64,000 bases of DNA from Amphiduros pacificus (taxonomy: Eukaryota > Annelida > Polychaeta > Phyllodocida > Hesionidae): the NCBI GenBank assembly GCA_949316495.1, contig OX439006.1, positions 43,172,918-43,236,917 on the forward strand. Reading direction: 5' to 3'. Positions 1 to 11,317 of the stretch are shown here, piece by piece (within the stretch, counting starts at the first letter, position 1; every line of letters begins with the position of its first letter). The notes beneath the pieces were generated by a model, which had not been told where the DNA came from, did not search any database, and saw only the letters and a program-made list of their open reading frames with translations. The translations under genes were made by a program, and so were the position numbers.

Positions 1-129
1 TTGAGAAATATTAAACAGGTGTTTCTGGCAAACATTACAAGGGGTGTTTGTTTTCTTTGATATGTTTGCATGAGTATTGCAAGTGAAGCTGGGAGTACTG
101 TTTACATATTAATTACTGAGAGAGGTTAG

Positions 130-228
130 TACAGTACCGGCTCCAGGCATTGGCTCAAGTAGAAAGAACCGGGACGGTTCCAAAACATTAAAAACCGGCG
201 GGTTCAGTACCGGGGCCCATCCCTATTT
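130..228 (-). mobile_element. possible hAT-like transposon end
   Basis: Read on the minus strand this begins tagggatgggccccggtac and continues into GC-rich pairs of ccgg blocks, a style typical of dispersed hAT-like element ends in invertebrates. No partner inverted repeat or target duplication is visible inside the window, so family and full extent are unproven. It lies downstream of the last visible exon of gene A. Confidence 0.25.
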
Positions 229-629
229 GAAAGTGCCATCTTTCATAAGTTTCACCAGGTCAGGGATGTCTCTCACTCTTTCCACACTGACCCATTGCCC
301 ATGATACATCCAACCCATATATATATATACTGCAAGATGTTTAAATATTTTATTGAAAAATATCTGGGGACTTTAAAAATAGTGTTTCTTTCCTTTTACA
401 TGTAGTTTTGCAATTTCTTCTGAAAGCAGTGCTCCCTTTTATATATTAAACTGAGGGCTGCCTATTTACAAATGAATGCAAGAATATCAAATGCTAGATA
501 TATTTTTCACGTAAAAGCTGATTTTGTTATCATTCATCCAGTTCCTGTACAATGCCAAATTTCAGAGAGAACATAATTTATGGCCACACAATTAGATGGA
601 AAACAATGAGCACAAAGATGGCGCCACTG
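229..629. other. sequence 3' of gene A terminal exon
   Basis: About 400 bases of AT-rich sequence follow the stop of the leftmost zinc-finger exon (read leftward). It should hold that exon's 3' UTR. I see no further exon with a phase-1 acceptor and no repeat structure. Confidence 0.4.
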
Positions 630-1222
630 TTATGCATTGCTGTGTGTGACTTTGATATGCTTCATCAAGTGTTCATTATTGTGGAATATCTGTTGACAAA
701 TAGGACATAAAATTATCTGAGCATTTGGCCCTGAACTTATTTGCTGTTCTGAACTGGTGCTTAAAATGTTATCAAAGTTATCATTTCCTTTGTGAGACAC
801 CAGATTTGCTTTCATGTCTTGGTGGTTCAAGTGTGTTCTCATGTGTCCTTTCAGGTTTGTTTTCTGGGCAAATGATCTCTCACATATATTGCATTGATAT
901 GGCTTCTCTCCAGTGTGTATTCTCATATGTATTGTTAGATTTGTCTTCTGAACAAATGACTTTCCACAGAATATACACTGATGGGGCTTTTCTCCAGAAT
1001 GTATCATTTTGTGAATTTTTAAATTGCCCTGGTTCACAAATGTCTTTCTGCAGATATTGCAGCTGTATAATTTAGTGGTTGGATCCGTGTGTGGTGGTAT
1101 GTCTAGACAGTGTATGTCAGTCTCTGCAAAAGGATGACCTTGATTTTCCACAGATAAAGATGAGCTTGGGCCTAAAGTTGGATCGACATCGCTACCACCA
1201 CCATCAGTGTAACCATGAAACT
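630..1222 (-). CDS. gene A terminal exon M2: four C2H2 zinc fingers
   Basis: This is an alternative last coding exon of gene A, encoding 196 residues before a TAA at 632-630. The acceptor is a clear T-rich tract plus CAG (CAG at 1225-1223), and the exon starts with two bases of a split codon (phase 1), fitting the phase-1 donor at 5719. After a Gly/Ser-rich leader come three linked C2H2 fingers with TGEKP-type linkers (helices NQGNLKI, QKTNLTI, QKTNLKG). A spacer of about 50 residues follows, then an isolated fourth finger (CPIC...H-x4-H). It should act in the nucleus as a sequence-specific DNA-binding tail. Fingers 1-2 closely resemble those of exon E3 of gene B (18025), which suggests that this exon type predates the gene A/B duplication. 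An open frame on the opposite strand is a shadow. The zinc-finger call is certain; joining to exon 5719 is inferred from phase. Confidence 0.9.
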
Positions 1223-1225
1223 CTG

Positions 1226-3246
1226 AAATACAGCAGAAATAAAATTCCATAAAATCTCTCCTCATATTTGTGCTTAAAAGAACTGAGCATGATTCTCAAA
1301 TTTAACATGGTCTCATTGAAGCATGATCTAAATGTTGAGTCTGGGTTGATATTTGGAACAAGAAAAGAATATTTTGTGAACATAATATCTGATGAGATTT
1401 AGTCAAACAAGGAAACTTTCAAACAGTCACCCTTTGGACCACCTAAGCCACAGTTTATCAGAAGTCCTGAAAATAACTCATTTTAATCACTAGAATTATT
1501 ATAGAAATAATATCATTCATTTTTACCCTATTTTCCACACTGTGCACAAAAAAATTCTTTGTATGTTAATAAAGAATGATAAAGTTTCTGATATTTACTT
1601 AAGAGGATCAGTCCTTTTTTACTTCATTGTTCTGAACATTCTCTGCATAAACTCAACAACCTGCTTATCTATACATGGTGTGGTGAGGCCCACCTATGGG
1701 GAATTATGTTATTAACGACTTTATTGTTTCTATCAACCATTTCAATCATAACTGCCCCCTTCTACTTGTTCAGAAGCTGATGAATCAGAACTAATTCATA
1801 TTTACCTGTTTGTAATCTACCCATATATCAGAAAAGCATGAAAACTTAATGAATTCCTTCATGTCTATATGTCCTCTTATAAAAAAATTGGATGCATCAG
1901 CATTTATTTTCTAAACTTGAAAATTTATTTTCATAAACTATTGGAAGTAAGTCAAGATGAATTATTTTATCTAATAACTATACTTATATGAATAGCTTTA
2001 CTCACATTAATCAAAAGATAAAGAACTTATATGTGGAATGCTAATCCTGTATTTTTTATGTGTTTATTGGTATTACCTGCCACCTGGGATACCCACATCT
2101 ACCTTTCATCCTGAAGCCTATCAGTGGTTGTATCTAAAGCTAGATATATGCTGATTGTCCTCACAGCAGGATGGCGTCATGCTCTTGTGCCAGATGGTCA
2201 CTCTATATGTAATCCACATTTGAATTTTTTTTTTAAGTATGCTGTGCTTTGTAACATGGCAATGTATCAGCACTATACATTCTAGGTATATTGGTGCAGT
2301 CAATCAGCCAGCCCTAAATGCATATACTGTAGGTATGTGAATCACTCAATACCCTTCTCTTTTTGAGAGCGACTGGGGATCTTTCTTCTGCATTATCACA
2401 TAGATAATACAATCAATGGCATTTGGTAATCAGTCATGGGACACAGATTGGAGTAAGAACCACCTCAATGGTAGTTTTTTCATCTTTCTAATTTAAACGG
2501 CATGACCAAAGTTTTTTTTTCATCTCTGCTACCAGCCAGCAAGGAACTTAGTGACACAGGTCATTCTTTTTTGTTTTTTTGGGGGTTTACATAACTTTCA
2601 ACATTATTCCAGTCATTTTGAGACCTACTTGTAGCAGATATTGTGCTGTCTCACTGAATTGTCATGTCGCAGGTCCTTGACATGACAACCCACCCGGTCA
2701 CAGATTTACAAGGACAATGGGTTTACCCTTTCGCACGGGCCTCAGCTCATGTGTGAAATTCTATCATGACTTCAATCCCGGCAGGAACCCACGACCTTTG
2801 GATCACCACAGAGAAACTGGTGCTAATAAGCTGGCGCTCTAACCAACTGCGCCACGGCCCGTAACCTCACGGGTCATTCTATGATAATGCCTTCCTGTGA
2901 TGATGTCTCCCTAGCCATACCATGGATAGACAATCTCATTTGCACTAATTAATATTTAACGCAATAAATCTCTTATCCATTTTTGTTGACTTTTATTTTC
3001 TGCTTTGCCTTTATTTTCACTATAAACACGATTCGTTTAAAACAATCAAACATTACAACTGGACCACAAGGTAACATCTAGATTTGGCAACTGTCTTTTT
3101 TGCATCATAGCATTTGTCTTTGAATGAGGAACATTAAAATACAGACTAACATAAATATAAACTTCCGAGATATTCTAGTTTGAAACTCTCTGGGCATTAG
3201 GAGATATTTTGCTATTTGACACTTAGACTTTTCACTGACAGATTTA
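1226..3246. other. gene A intron and 3' flank between exons M1 and M2
   Basis: About 2 kb of AT-rich noncoding sequence. Apart from the SINE at 2565-2861 I see no coding frame, tandem array or inverted repeat of note. Confidence 0.5.
2565..2861 (-). mobile_element. tRNA-derived SINE copy 1, nearly full length
   Basis: Read leftward from 2861 it starts with a tRNA-like head (gggccgtggcgcagttggtt, A-box-like) and a degenerate B box. A conserved body follows, ending in a stretch like gttgaaagttatgtaaa, then a short A/C-rich tail. Copies 2-4 at 19140, 33356 and 56775 share the body or head. The pol III head and conserved 3' body are typical of mollusc SINEs. Which central-domain superfamily (V, Deu, MESC) it belongs to needs an alignment. 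Confidence 0.85.
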
Positions 3247-3575
3247 TTATTCAGCACATGGGGGATCACTGGTGTGTTTCCTGGTCTTGTGGAACATTAG
3301 ATTCTGTCGGGTGGTAAATCCCTGTTGGCAAATGTCACAAATGAAGGGCTTCTCTCCGGTGTGAATCCTCATGTGTGTTTTCAGATTGGAACCTTTACTG
3401 AACAACCTGGCACAAACATTACACTGGTGTTTCTTGCCGGCAAAGTCTGATCTGGACATGTTGAGGCTGTTGTGGGAAAATCCCATATGTTCCAGTGAAT
3501 GCTGGGAATTAACTTGGGTCATGAATGAAGCAAAGTCTTGAATATTTTCAGACAACTGGTTGGTCCCCGTTGAGC
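3247..3575 (-). CDS. gene A terminal exon M1: two C2H2 zinc fingers
   Basis: This is the first alternative last exon of gene A after the shared part, encoding 108 residues. The acceptor CAG lies at 3578-3576, and the exon opens with two split-codon bases (phase 1), matching the 5719 donor. A leader of about 45 residues (Ser/Asn-rich, poorly structured) precedes two C2H2 fingers joined by HTGEKP. Their helices read KGSNLKT and TRQNLMF, the second ending H-x4-H, followed by a short tail. AATAAA on the minus strand (3248-3243) overlaps the stop. Only two fingers are present, fewer than in any sister exon, so DNA binding may be weaker or need a partner. The splice to the constant exons is inferred; the zinc-finger identity is seen directly. 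Confidence 0.88.
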
Positions 3576-3578
3576 CTG

Positions 3579-4084
3579 CAATGACACATCCAAAATCAGT
3601 TCAAACTCCATTATCCATAAATCATCTTTCTATCTATCCATTTTTTCAGACCAAGGCTCAAAGATGGCAACATACTAAAATGTTCAATCAGAGAACACAA
3701 GGCCTCTAGTGATGCTGTGTAAATAATGCCACTAATTCCTATCCCAGAGTGCATCTTTCTAGCTCCTTGGCTCATTATCCTGTTATTTTCCCACTTTTTC
3801 AACACTGCTCCTGACTCACAGATGTATATTATGTTTTCCTTGTTAAATTTCTGATTTATCTGTTTTGTATTCATTCATCTTTAGCACTGTGTGACACATC
3901 TCAAAAGGCTCATAATGACTGCTAGCAGAATGCTCATAATATTGCAGCAATAATTCCTTGGTTTAAACTTATGAGTTTTTTTTTCCTTTTTTGTATTGTT
4001 CAATAGGAATTTTGATATTGTTTTAAAGTATTGTGACCTCAAAGATACAGAGGACCACAAAGTTCAACCAATCCAGGGAGAGAA
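3579..4084. other. gene A intron segment
   Basis: About 500 bases of AT-rich intron with no recognisable gene. An open frame at 3611-3874 on the minus strand has no family features and I do not call it. Confidence 0.4.
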
Positions 4085-4916
4085 TGGTTGATAACAGCTG
4101 TACAGTAAGATATGGAATGCTACAAAGTACCAGCCGATCCAGGCCGATAACAGCTGTACAGTGAGATACGGAATGCCACTAAGTACCAGCTGATCCAGGC
4201 TGATAACAGCTGTACAGTAAGATATGGAATGCTACAAAGTACCGATCCAGGCCGATAATAGCTGTACAGTAAGATACGGAATGCTACAAAGCACCAGCCG
4301 ATCCAGGCCGTTAACAGCTGTACAGTAAGATACGGAATGCCACTAAGTACCAGCCGATCCAGGCCGATAACAGCTGTACAGTAAGATACAGAATGCCACT
4401 AAGTACCAGCCGATCCAGGCCGATAACAGCTGTACAGTAAGATACGGAATGCCACTAAGTACCAGCCGATCCAGGCCGATAACAGCTGTACAGTAAGATA
4501 CGGAATGCCACTAAGTACCAGCTGATCCAGGCTGATAACAGCTGTACAGTAAGATATGGAATGCTACAAAGTACCGATCCAGGCCGATAATAGCTGTACA
4601 GTAAGATACGGAATGCTACAAAGTACCAGCCGATCCAGGCCGTTAACAGCTGTACAGTAAGATACGGAATGCCACTAAGTACCAGCCGATCCAGGCCGTT
4701 AACAGCTGTACAGTAAGATACGGAATGCCACTAAGTACCAGCTGATCCAGGCTGATAACAGCTGTACAGTAAGATATGGAATGCTACAAAGTACCGATCC
4801 AGGCCGATAATAGCTGTACAGTAAGATACGGAATGCTACAAAGTACCAGCCGATCCAGGCCGTTAACAGCTGTACAGTAAGATACGGAATGCCACTAAGT
4901 ACCAGCCGATCCAGGC
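4085..4916. repeat. tandem array, 56-bp unit, about 15 copies
   Basis: The unit contains gataacagctgtacagtaag followed by a gatcc-containing spacer. Copies differ by a few bases, and some lack 7 bp near the gatcc motif. The same variant order (short unit followed by a unit with a gttaac change) recurs, pointing to amplification of multi-unit blocks. It lies in the gene A intron between exon 5719 and exon M1. Confidence 0.95.
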
Positions 4917-5234
4917 TTATTCCATTACCTTTTCGTCTTGTGTCTTATTGCATGGCATTTGTTGTGAATCTATTCAAATACAAGATTTTAAAAACCAAAG
5001 AGTTCACATCCCTCTTGCAAGAAACAAGAATTACTTGCAGTGTGCAATAGTCTCACCAATAAAGATAAAATGACTAAAACCAGCAAAATCAATGAAACGA
5101 TTGGTGCATTTAAAGCAACGCTTTCGACTCTATCTGAAATCTCATGAGGGATTTCAATATTTTATGTATTGCATTGTCATGCTCCTAGTATTGCCCTGGT
5201 TGTCTATGCCAGTATAACTTTGGAACACAAAATG
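4917..5234. other. gene A intron segment
   Basis: About 320 bases between two arrays; I see nothing in it. Confidence 0.4.
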
Positions 5235-5537
5235 ATGCATCTGGTGACTGGGTCTCTCAAGGGGGCCTGATACTCTAATGAATTGGACCAGACTCCTAGG
5301 TAGATCTTGATATGCTAATGAATGGGTCTCGAGAGGGGACCAGACTCCTAGGTAGATCCTGATATGCTAATGAATGGGTCTCTAGAGGGGACCAGACTCC
5401 TAGGTAGATCCTGATATGCTAATGAATGGGTCTCTAGAGGGGACCAGACTCCTAGGTAGATCCTGATATGCTAATGAATGGGTCTCTTGAGGGGATCAGA
5501 CTCCTAGGTAGATCCTGATATGCAAGAATGGGTCTCT
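5235..5537. repeat. tandem array, 52-bp unit, about 5-6 copies
   Basis: The unit carries accagactcctaggtagatc and a gggtctct stretch; the outer copies are the most diverged. It sits about 180 bp from the donor of the small gene A exon. Confidence 0.92.
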
Positions 5538-5718
5538 TGCTGTGAAGGATGGCACATTTTTTGTCACAAAGCCAGTTCTGCTTTGTCAACCAATAATCTG
5601 AACTTATGGGAAATGAAAGGTTTCATATATATTTATAATAATATATTTATATAATGAGTGTTGTACATTCATTTATTTATAGGAAAACTTTCTTGTCACT
5701 TATAAAAAACTGACGCAC

Positions 5719-5776
5719 CTGGGTGTTGAGATTTGACTGAATAATCTACTGCCTGCCGAGGTAGTGCATGTCCACT
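5719..5776 (-). CDS. gene A small constant exon
   Basis: A 58-base exon of 19 codons plus one base. The acceptor is a T-rich tract ending CAG (5779-5777) and the donor is CAG|GTGCGT at 5718. It enters in phase 0, matching the end of exon 6429-7060, and leaves in phase 1, matching both zinc-finger exons of gene A. The peptide is hydrophilic (SGHALPRQAVDYS...) with no known domain and looks like a flexible spacer between the N-terminal module and the fingers. Gene B has an exon of the same phases at 13750-13816, which makes both calls much stronger than either exon would be alone. Confidence 0.72.
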
Positions 5777-5779
5777 CTG

Positions 5780-6423
5780 AAACAAACAAATGAAATATAC
5801 TCATTGTAATATCAAAAGATATAAAACAGGAAAAAAAGAATCTTGTTTCTCTTCACCAGTCTCCTATGTTTTGACGCAAGAAAAAGTTTCAAGTGCCATT
5901 TCAAAGAATATAAAGTTCTGTAACACCTGATGATGTGAAAATGATTACAGCAGATATTTAACACTAAGGTCATGTGATCAAAGTATAAAATACTGATGCA
6001 TATAACTTTGTTAAAATAAATAGAGCAACAATAACAAGACTAGTGGATGGGATATCACAGCCGTGCTATTGTCAAAGTTGCCTAGCAACTAAACAAAACC
6101 CCTCAAATGTCATGTTTTTTTCATAATCTGATGTAACTTGCAACCAAAAGATCAAAGGATGAACTGTCTTATATTAATAATATATGAGAGCTATGACACT
6201 ATCTGAAAGGTCAAAAAGGTCAACAAAATGTAAGCTTCACATTCATTTATGATATTGATTTTGAAAAAAGTTCCTGCAAAGATAGTTTCCCTCATACTTT
6301 GTTTTTCAAGAGGACATTTGACAATATGTAACTTATGTAAAAAATTACAATGAATGAATTTCTTTCAGATATTTCCATTATGTAATCCTTTTTCATATGA
6401 TATTATAATACAATTTATTTTAT
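5780..6423. other. gene A intron 2
   Basis: About 650 bases between the constant exons; AT-rich, with no other signal seen. Confidence 0.45.
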
Positions 6424-6428
6424 CTCAC

Positions 6429-7060
6429 CATATTGACAAGTGAGGTGCCATTTCCCTGGATATTGGGAAAGGTCAATTCTTGAAGTTCATGTTGGTTTAA
6501 TGAACCATCAGAAGAATGACTTGTCCCTGCCATAGCAAACTCTGGAAACGGGTCATTTTGAGTCACTGAGCACGCACTAGGTGAATCGATGCGCTCTGTT
6601 TTTATCTTTATATTTTCAAGACTATTTGAATTGTCTAATTCATTCCAGTGCACGAGGTCATCTCCTTTTATTCCTTGGTTTATTTTCTCATTGTCGATGG
6701 ATACGGTTTCTTCACTAACAGGTTCACCTATATCTTCTTCTGCACTGTCCTCTTTCTTCCTCTTACTTCTTCTTCGGTGTTTTCTTTTTCTCCCTTGCAC
6801 AATGCCAGATTCTGAATCACCCTCAGAGCTGTCAATATCTGAACTGGGTCTTTTCTTTGATTCAGGATTTATCTGATTTATTCTCTCGTTCAGGTGAACT
6901 AAGAAAATTTCCTTGTCATCGATGGTGATGCCGAGCAAACCTTCGATTCTGACTTGGGCCTTGTATTGCAGCGTGTTCCTGCAGAGGGCGATGATGGTGT
7001 CACTCAGCATAATGCTCACCTGCTGCTCCGTCTTAGCCAGCACCATGGCGCCACACAGAT
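6429..7060 (-). CDS. gene A constant exon: conserved N-terminal module plus basic region
   Basis: This is the 5' coding exon of gene A. The acceptor (cccggtag) ends at 7061, and the start ATG at 7046 has a strong context (gcgccATGG). It encodes 206 residues up to the phase-0 donor ATG|GTGAGA. Residues 1-56 (KTEQQVSIMLSDTIIALCRN, then EGLLGIT and KEIFLV) are about 68% identical, by my count, to the same part of gene B. Residues 86-98 (RKRKHRRRSKRKK) look like a nuclear localisation signal inside an acidic, Ser-rich stretch. IKTE at 148-151 fits a SUMO-acceptor consensus. The C-terminal part shares a SLNxxELQEL-like motif with gene B. I do not recognise the N-terminal module; it is not a BTB, SCAN or KRAB by eye. 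Role inferred: a protein-interaction or regulatory half shared by all isoforms of a zinc-finger transcription factor. Confidence 0.85.
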
Positions 7061-7311
7061 CTACCGGGAGGGAAACAATACAAAAAATATTTATTATTTC
7101 AATTTAAGGAAAGGTTGCTTCTCATGGAAAACGTTCACTTGTATTAAAGTCACTTGTATTTCAGCTGTAAAAATTAGAAGCAAAAAATGAATTTCTTGTT
7201 TTGCTTTAAAAAAACTACTGAGAAGATATTTTTTAGATTAAATATAAAGCTTGTGGAAAATATTGCTCTAATAAAAAACCCATATCATAATCTTCATAAT
7301 CTACCACTTTT

Positions 7312-7662
7312 TAATATCACAAAACCAAGGAATCAAATATCACAAAACCAAGGAATCAAATATCACAAAACCAAGGAATCAAATATCACAAAACCAAGGA
7401 ATCAAATATCACAAAACCCAGGAATCAAATATCACAAAACCAAGGAATCAAATATCACAAAACCAAGGAATCAAATATCACAAAACCAAGGAATCAAATA
7501 TCACAAAACCAAGGAATCAAATATCACAAAGCCAAGGAATCAAATATCACAAAACCAAGTAACCAAATATCACAAAACCAAGGAATCAAATATCACAAAA
7601 CCAAGGAATCAAATATCACAAAACCAAGGAATCAAATATCACACAACCAAGGAATCAAATGA
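7312..7662. repeat. tandem array, 23-bp unit, 15 copies
   Basis: The unit is aatatcacaaaaccaagg plus aatca. Because 23 is not a multiple of 3, three units give one protein period, which creates a repetitive open frame without coding meaning. It lies just upstream of the gene A constant exon, in its 5' intron or promoter region. Confidence 0.96.
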
Positions 7663-8339
7663 AAGATCTGCAAAATGAGAAAAAGGGAAGTTGGTTTATA
7701 ATTATATTCTTTCTGTTTACCTATTTGCAAACTACATCTGTCTGCTTTAATACTACACATGTTTTCGCTGTGATTAGGCATGTTAAATCTTCACTCTTTT
7801 CTATCATTTGATCATGATGATTAACCCTGGAGTCACAGTGAAACTTTGAAGTGAGAGTTATTTTATGGAGGCATAAAATGGGTTGAAATCAACAAAGCTA
7901 TGCTATCAACAACCAACCCATCTTAATTCCCCCACGTGACAAGCTCACAGTATAGCAGGGTCAACAAATGTCAACTATTTACTGTGATTAAAAGCGCCCA
8001 CTGAAGTGTTTGAGAAGTGCGAATTGTGTTACTCACTAAGTACTGCATATATTTTGTAGCTGCAGAAGTATATTTAGTATCAATTTACATATAGATCTCT
8101 ATAAAAACTTGTTTTCTGTTGTTTTACATATAAACTCGTATATTTACCAAACAATCACTTAGAAGTTGGAGATCCACCTAAAATGTGGTTTTGACATTAA
8201 TCCAGGGATCTGAGACCTGAGCGTTGTGGCTTCTTGATCTGGGACATTTAGACTCTCTTTTTACAATGCTTGCTGAATCAACATGTGTCTGGTGGGTAGA
8301 GTCAAACTTCTCTGCTTTTGGCCAATCACAAGCCTGTCC
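7663..8339. promoter_or_regulatory. interval between divergent genes A and B
   Basis: Gene A reads left from about 7 kb and gene B right from about 8.3-12.6 kb, so this stretch probably holds the promoters of both. A CCAAT box (8322-8326, in ggccaatcacaag) stands just upstream of a candidate gene B leader exon. A possible minus-strand donor (tta|GTGAGT, near 8030) could end a gene A leader exon. No TATA box is convincing. Bidirectional use is an inference from the layout. Confidence 0.35.
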
Positions 8340-8437
8340 CTTCGGAAGTGCGGAAAGCGTCAGTGAATTAAACAGCAGAGAGAAGCTTGGGATGAAGAGA
8401 GATAACCAAATCGCAACAGATTTATCAGTTTACTCCG
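8340..8437 (+). other. candidate 5' exon of gene B
   Basis: A comparatively GC-rich stretch after a CCAAT box ends in a perfect donor, CCG|GTAAGT, at 8438. It contains an ATG (8392) followed by 15 open codons (MKRDNQIATDLSVYS) and a split base. Spliced straight to 12574 this frame would be a short upstream ORF. Spliced through the candidate exon 10719-10795 it would stay in frame with the constant exon. The transcription start is unknown, so the left edge is only approximate. Confidence 0.4.
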
Positions 8438-9126
8438 GTAAGTAGCGGTCAGGAACAACGATGACATATTCTCATGGGTGCTGAGGCTCCGTCTTGAGAC
8501 GGAATTCCGTCTTTGGGCAAAAATCTTCCGTCTTTTGAGTTCGGACTAAAATCTTCCGTCTTTGGACGTATTTTTAAAGCCAAAATCTAGTACGCAAATT
8601 ATCAACAAAACATCGTAGCGAAGAACACGCGCCATCTTGGATTTCCAAAGTGTCCATCGCGACGTAACGCTAAAACATTTATTTAAAGCCAAAATCTAAT
8701 GCACAGTACAAATTTTACCTTTGCAGGCCATCGCTAAAACATCGTAGCGATTGAACGCCATCTTGAAATTCCAAAGCGTATAAGACGGAATTTGATTGGC
8801 CGAGACAAATGAAGCCGAACACGGCATAATACGAGAATTCTTATTGGTCGAAAAATATTGCGACTCTACATTTCTATCTTTCGCTTTTTAATGGATACCA
8901 CAAATAACATTTAGCGCGAATTTTAAACACTGGATGTTCGAGACATCTCAGCATCCTTCTTCAAGATCTTCTGTGAAAATTGTCAACGTCCTGCAGTTAT
9001 CAGATTGGAATCAAGAGTTTTCAAGCCAAATTGAATAGATTACACATTTGGTAAGTTAAACACAGGTTTGTACTGAAGACTGGAACTACTGAATAACTTA
9101 TTTGTTTTGAATTGGTTTAAGGTTAA

Positions 9127-10141
9127 TCTCTGATCATACATTCTTTTGTTAGATAATCCATGGATTATCTCAAAGCACATGGCGATGGATGCAAAGCATG
9201 TGCATGGGTAGCAATGCTTGCTCTGCTGCCCTTAATCTGTCATTCTGATTCAATTAAATTGATAGCTGTCATTCAATTAAATTGATCACTATATTTTACA
9301 ATAATCTCTGATTACATTCTTTTGTTAGATAATCCATGGATTATCTCAAAGCACATGGCCATGTTAGATAACCGCATAGCACATGGCCATGCTTCATCAG
9401 CTGCCCATAATAAATTTATTTCAATTGAAGTGAACCCTTTATTTGTCCTTAAGGTCTATAATCCACAATGTAAAACCGGGACAGACCTATGTTTTTTTGG
9501 CTTAAATGTGTTCAAAGTAATGTTATTTGTTAATTTAGCACAGAAAAAGTAAACTTAACCGGCTAGTTTTAATTTTTTATTATTTAAATTGAACCCGTTT
9601 TAACTGTAGTTAAAACGGGTTTGACTCAGTTTTTGCAGCTGGTGACTTGTATCAAGTATTTATATTTTCTTTATTTAATGTCATCCAAAGAATAATCAAG
9701 CTTTTTTGAGATATTTTAGATATAATCATGGCATAAAATATGAATTATCATTAAAAGAGTTGGGTATTTAAAAATTTCATGCAAACGAGTTCGCCCGCCA
9801 TGTGGGCTGTATGGGAAATACCCCCCACTGACGTCATAGCCTCACTCTCATCCTGGAATCCCCCAGAGCCGAAGGCAGTTACGGAAATATACGAGACCAC
9901 ACGAAGTTCTCTCCAGATGCTTCAAACCGATTGTGGATTATAGACCTTAAATGATATTCTCCAAGAAAAAAATGAAAAATTGTTTTTAATGTACTTGATT
10001 TAGGCATTGATCATACATTCCTTTGTTACATGATCTTAAACACATGGCCATGGATACAAATCATGTGCATGGGTAGCAATGCTTGCTCTGCTGCCCATAA
10101 TCCGTCATTCAATTAAATTGATCGCTATATTTTACAAAAGA
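9127..10141. repeat. local duplications inside the TIR element
   Basis: A segment with cattcttttgttagataatcc, cacatggc(c/g)atg, gcatgggtagcaatgcttgc and caattaaattgat occurs at 9127-9295, again partly at 9300-9400, and again at about 10005-10135. The last two copies flank the MITE. These look like tandem or segmental copies made before or during the MITE insertion. Confidence 0.7.
9453..9946. mobile_element. 494-bp MITE with TTAA target duplication
   Basis: Terminal inverted repeats ggtctataatccacaat (9453-9469) and its complement (ending 9946) are flanked on both sides by TTAA (9449-9452 and 9947-9950). TTAA duplication is the hallmark of piggyBac-type transposition, although these termini are not the classic piggyBac ones. 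No transposase is encoded, so it is non-autonomous. Confidence 0.75.
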
Positions 10142-10718
10142 AGGACTTAAAGATAAATTATTTTGTTAGAATTAAATATTATATGGCACAGCCATGCACG
10201 CCATTAACAATTTGAATGCAAAATAAACACAAAATAATCACACACTCCAAAGTTTTTAAAAACAGTGTTATTATTTATTGATCATGTTGCACACCACTGG
10301 ATGAGCATTGGTAAAAACTTGACTTGTTTATGTTCATGCTGTGTCATGTTCCAAGGAGGCCACTAGGAGCATCTTTGATTTAAAAAAAAAATCAATATCT
10401 TCTCTGATCTGTCATGTTGATACCCAGCGGTGTTAACGAAGCATGGCATTTTTAGAGAAGAAAATCAGATATGCTTCTTAGTTTTTGAGCCTGTGCACCC
10501 TTGGCAAGTCCAGAAACAATAAAAATGAATGTACACCATTGTTCAACCATTGTTTTGTAATGTGCATCTACTCCTGCTTGGTTTGATTCGTTTACCAAAA
10601 ATAATAGCCATAGAAAATTAATTTCAGGAACTAGGGAATTAGCTTTGCCAAATCTGTTTTTGCACTCATATCATTGAACAGTTCAAATCACACATGAAAA
10701 AAATTGTTTGTTTTTCAG

Positions 10719-10795
10719 GGTTATACAAATTTATTGCTGTTACAGGATTATATGATGGCCATGGCACCACCTCCACCTCCACATCCAAGTCAAAA
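10719..10795 (+). other. candidate coding exon of gene B inside the TIR element
   Basis: The 77 bases lie between a strong acceptor (tttgtttttcag|g) and a GTGAGT donor at 10796. Entered in phase 1 it reads LYKFIAVTGLYDGHGTTSTS and then SKSK, leaving in phase 0. Both ends fit: phase 1 matches the leader donor at 8437 and phase 0 matches the constant exon at 12574. A second in-phase acceptor (ttacag, 10740-10745) lies inside. Against it: it falls within a transposon, it is short, and a phase match alone has a fair chance of being accidental. Confidence 0.25.
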
Positions 10796-11317
10796 GTGAG
10801 TTCGACTTAGAATATACTCCTTTGACAGTGCTGGTTAAACTGTCCCTTGGCAGCTGTGGTAAAACTGTCCCCACCAGCGCTCCAGACTTCCCTAGCAGCA
10901 AGGTAGTAATGATTTCATGCTCACAATGCAAAATCAATCAGGTAAGGCACACCCTTAATGACATTGCTGTGGTAAAACTGACCCAGCCAGGTAAGCATTT
11001 TTTTCATCAACAATGAACACTCAACATGTACAAGTACAGCAGGTAAGCATTTTTTTTATCAGCTATGAACAAGTCTAAGTACAACAGGTAAGCAACTTTC
11101 ATCAGCTATGCATTTTTTTGCTCAGAATGCACCAAAATGCACCAAAATACAAGAAAATGGCAAAAATTTTCGGGGGGGCATGCCCCCGTACCCCCCTAGT
11201 TTAATTGCGCCTTCGGCGCAATGGTACGCACCGTTGGTGCGTATCCTCAGTCTCCAAAATTGTGACTCGCACAATTCTCAGTCTTCTGAGAAAAATTTCT
11301 CAGCACCCATGTATTCT

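Larger units (their letters stand above)
8473..11311. mobile_element. 2.84-kb TIR element of unknown family
   Basis: The ends are a 13-bp inverted repeat (catgggtgctgag at 8473-8485, complement at 11299-11311), flanked by a 6-bp direct repeat tattct (8467-8472 and 11312-11317). Both ends are rich in short palindromes: ccgtcttgagacgg near the left, and several hairpins near the right (gcgccttcggcgc, tacgcaccgttggtgcgta). No transposase is visible. It contains a 494-bp MITE (9453-9946) and local duplications. It sits 36 bp after the donor of the candidate gene B leader exon, inside its first intron. Confidence 0.6.

Noticed and set aside
1-95. Minus-strand text TPCNVCQKHLFNIS at the left edge, like the start of a C2H2 finger
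   Set aside because: The spacing after CxxC is off by one residue and no acceptor in phase 1 precedes it. It could be another gene A exon or a decayed one, but the window ends before the histidines.
725-1075. 116-residue plus-strand frame
   Set aside because: Antisense shadow of the zinc-finger exon M2.
2790-2861. tRNA gene
   Set aside because: The tRNA-like sequence is the head of a SINE with a degenerate B box and a long SINE body; it recurs at 33356 and 56908.
7187-7678. 163-residue open frame with repeating NQGIKYHKTKES-like text
   Set aside because: It is a by-product of the 23-bp tandem array; 23 is not a multiple of 3, so all frames are read in turn and no real protein is implied.
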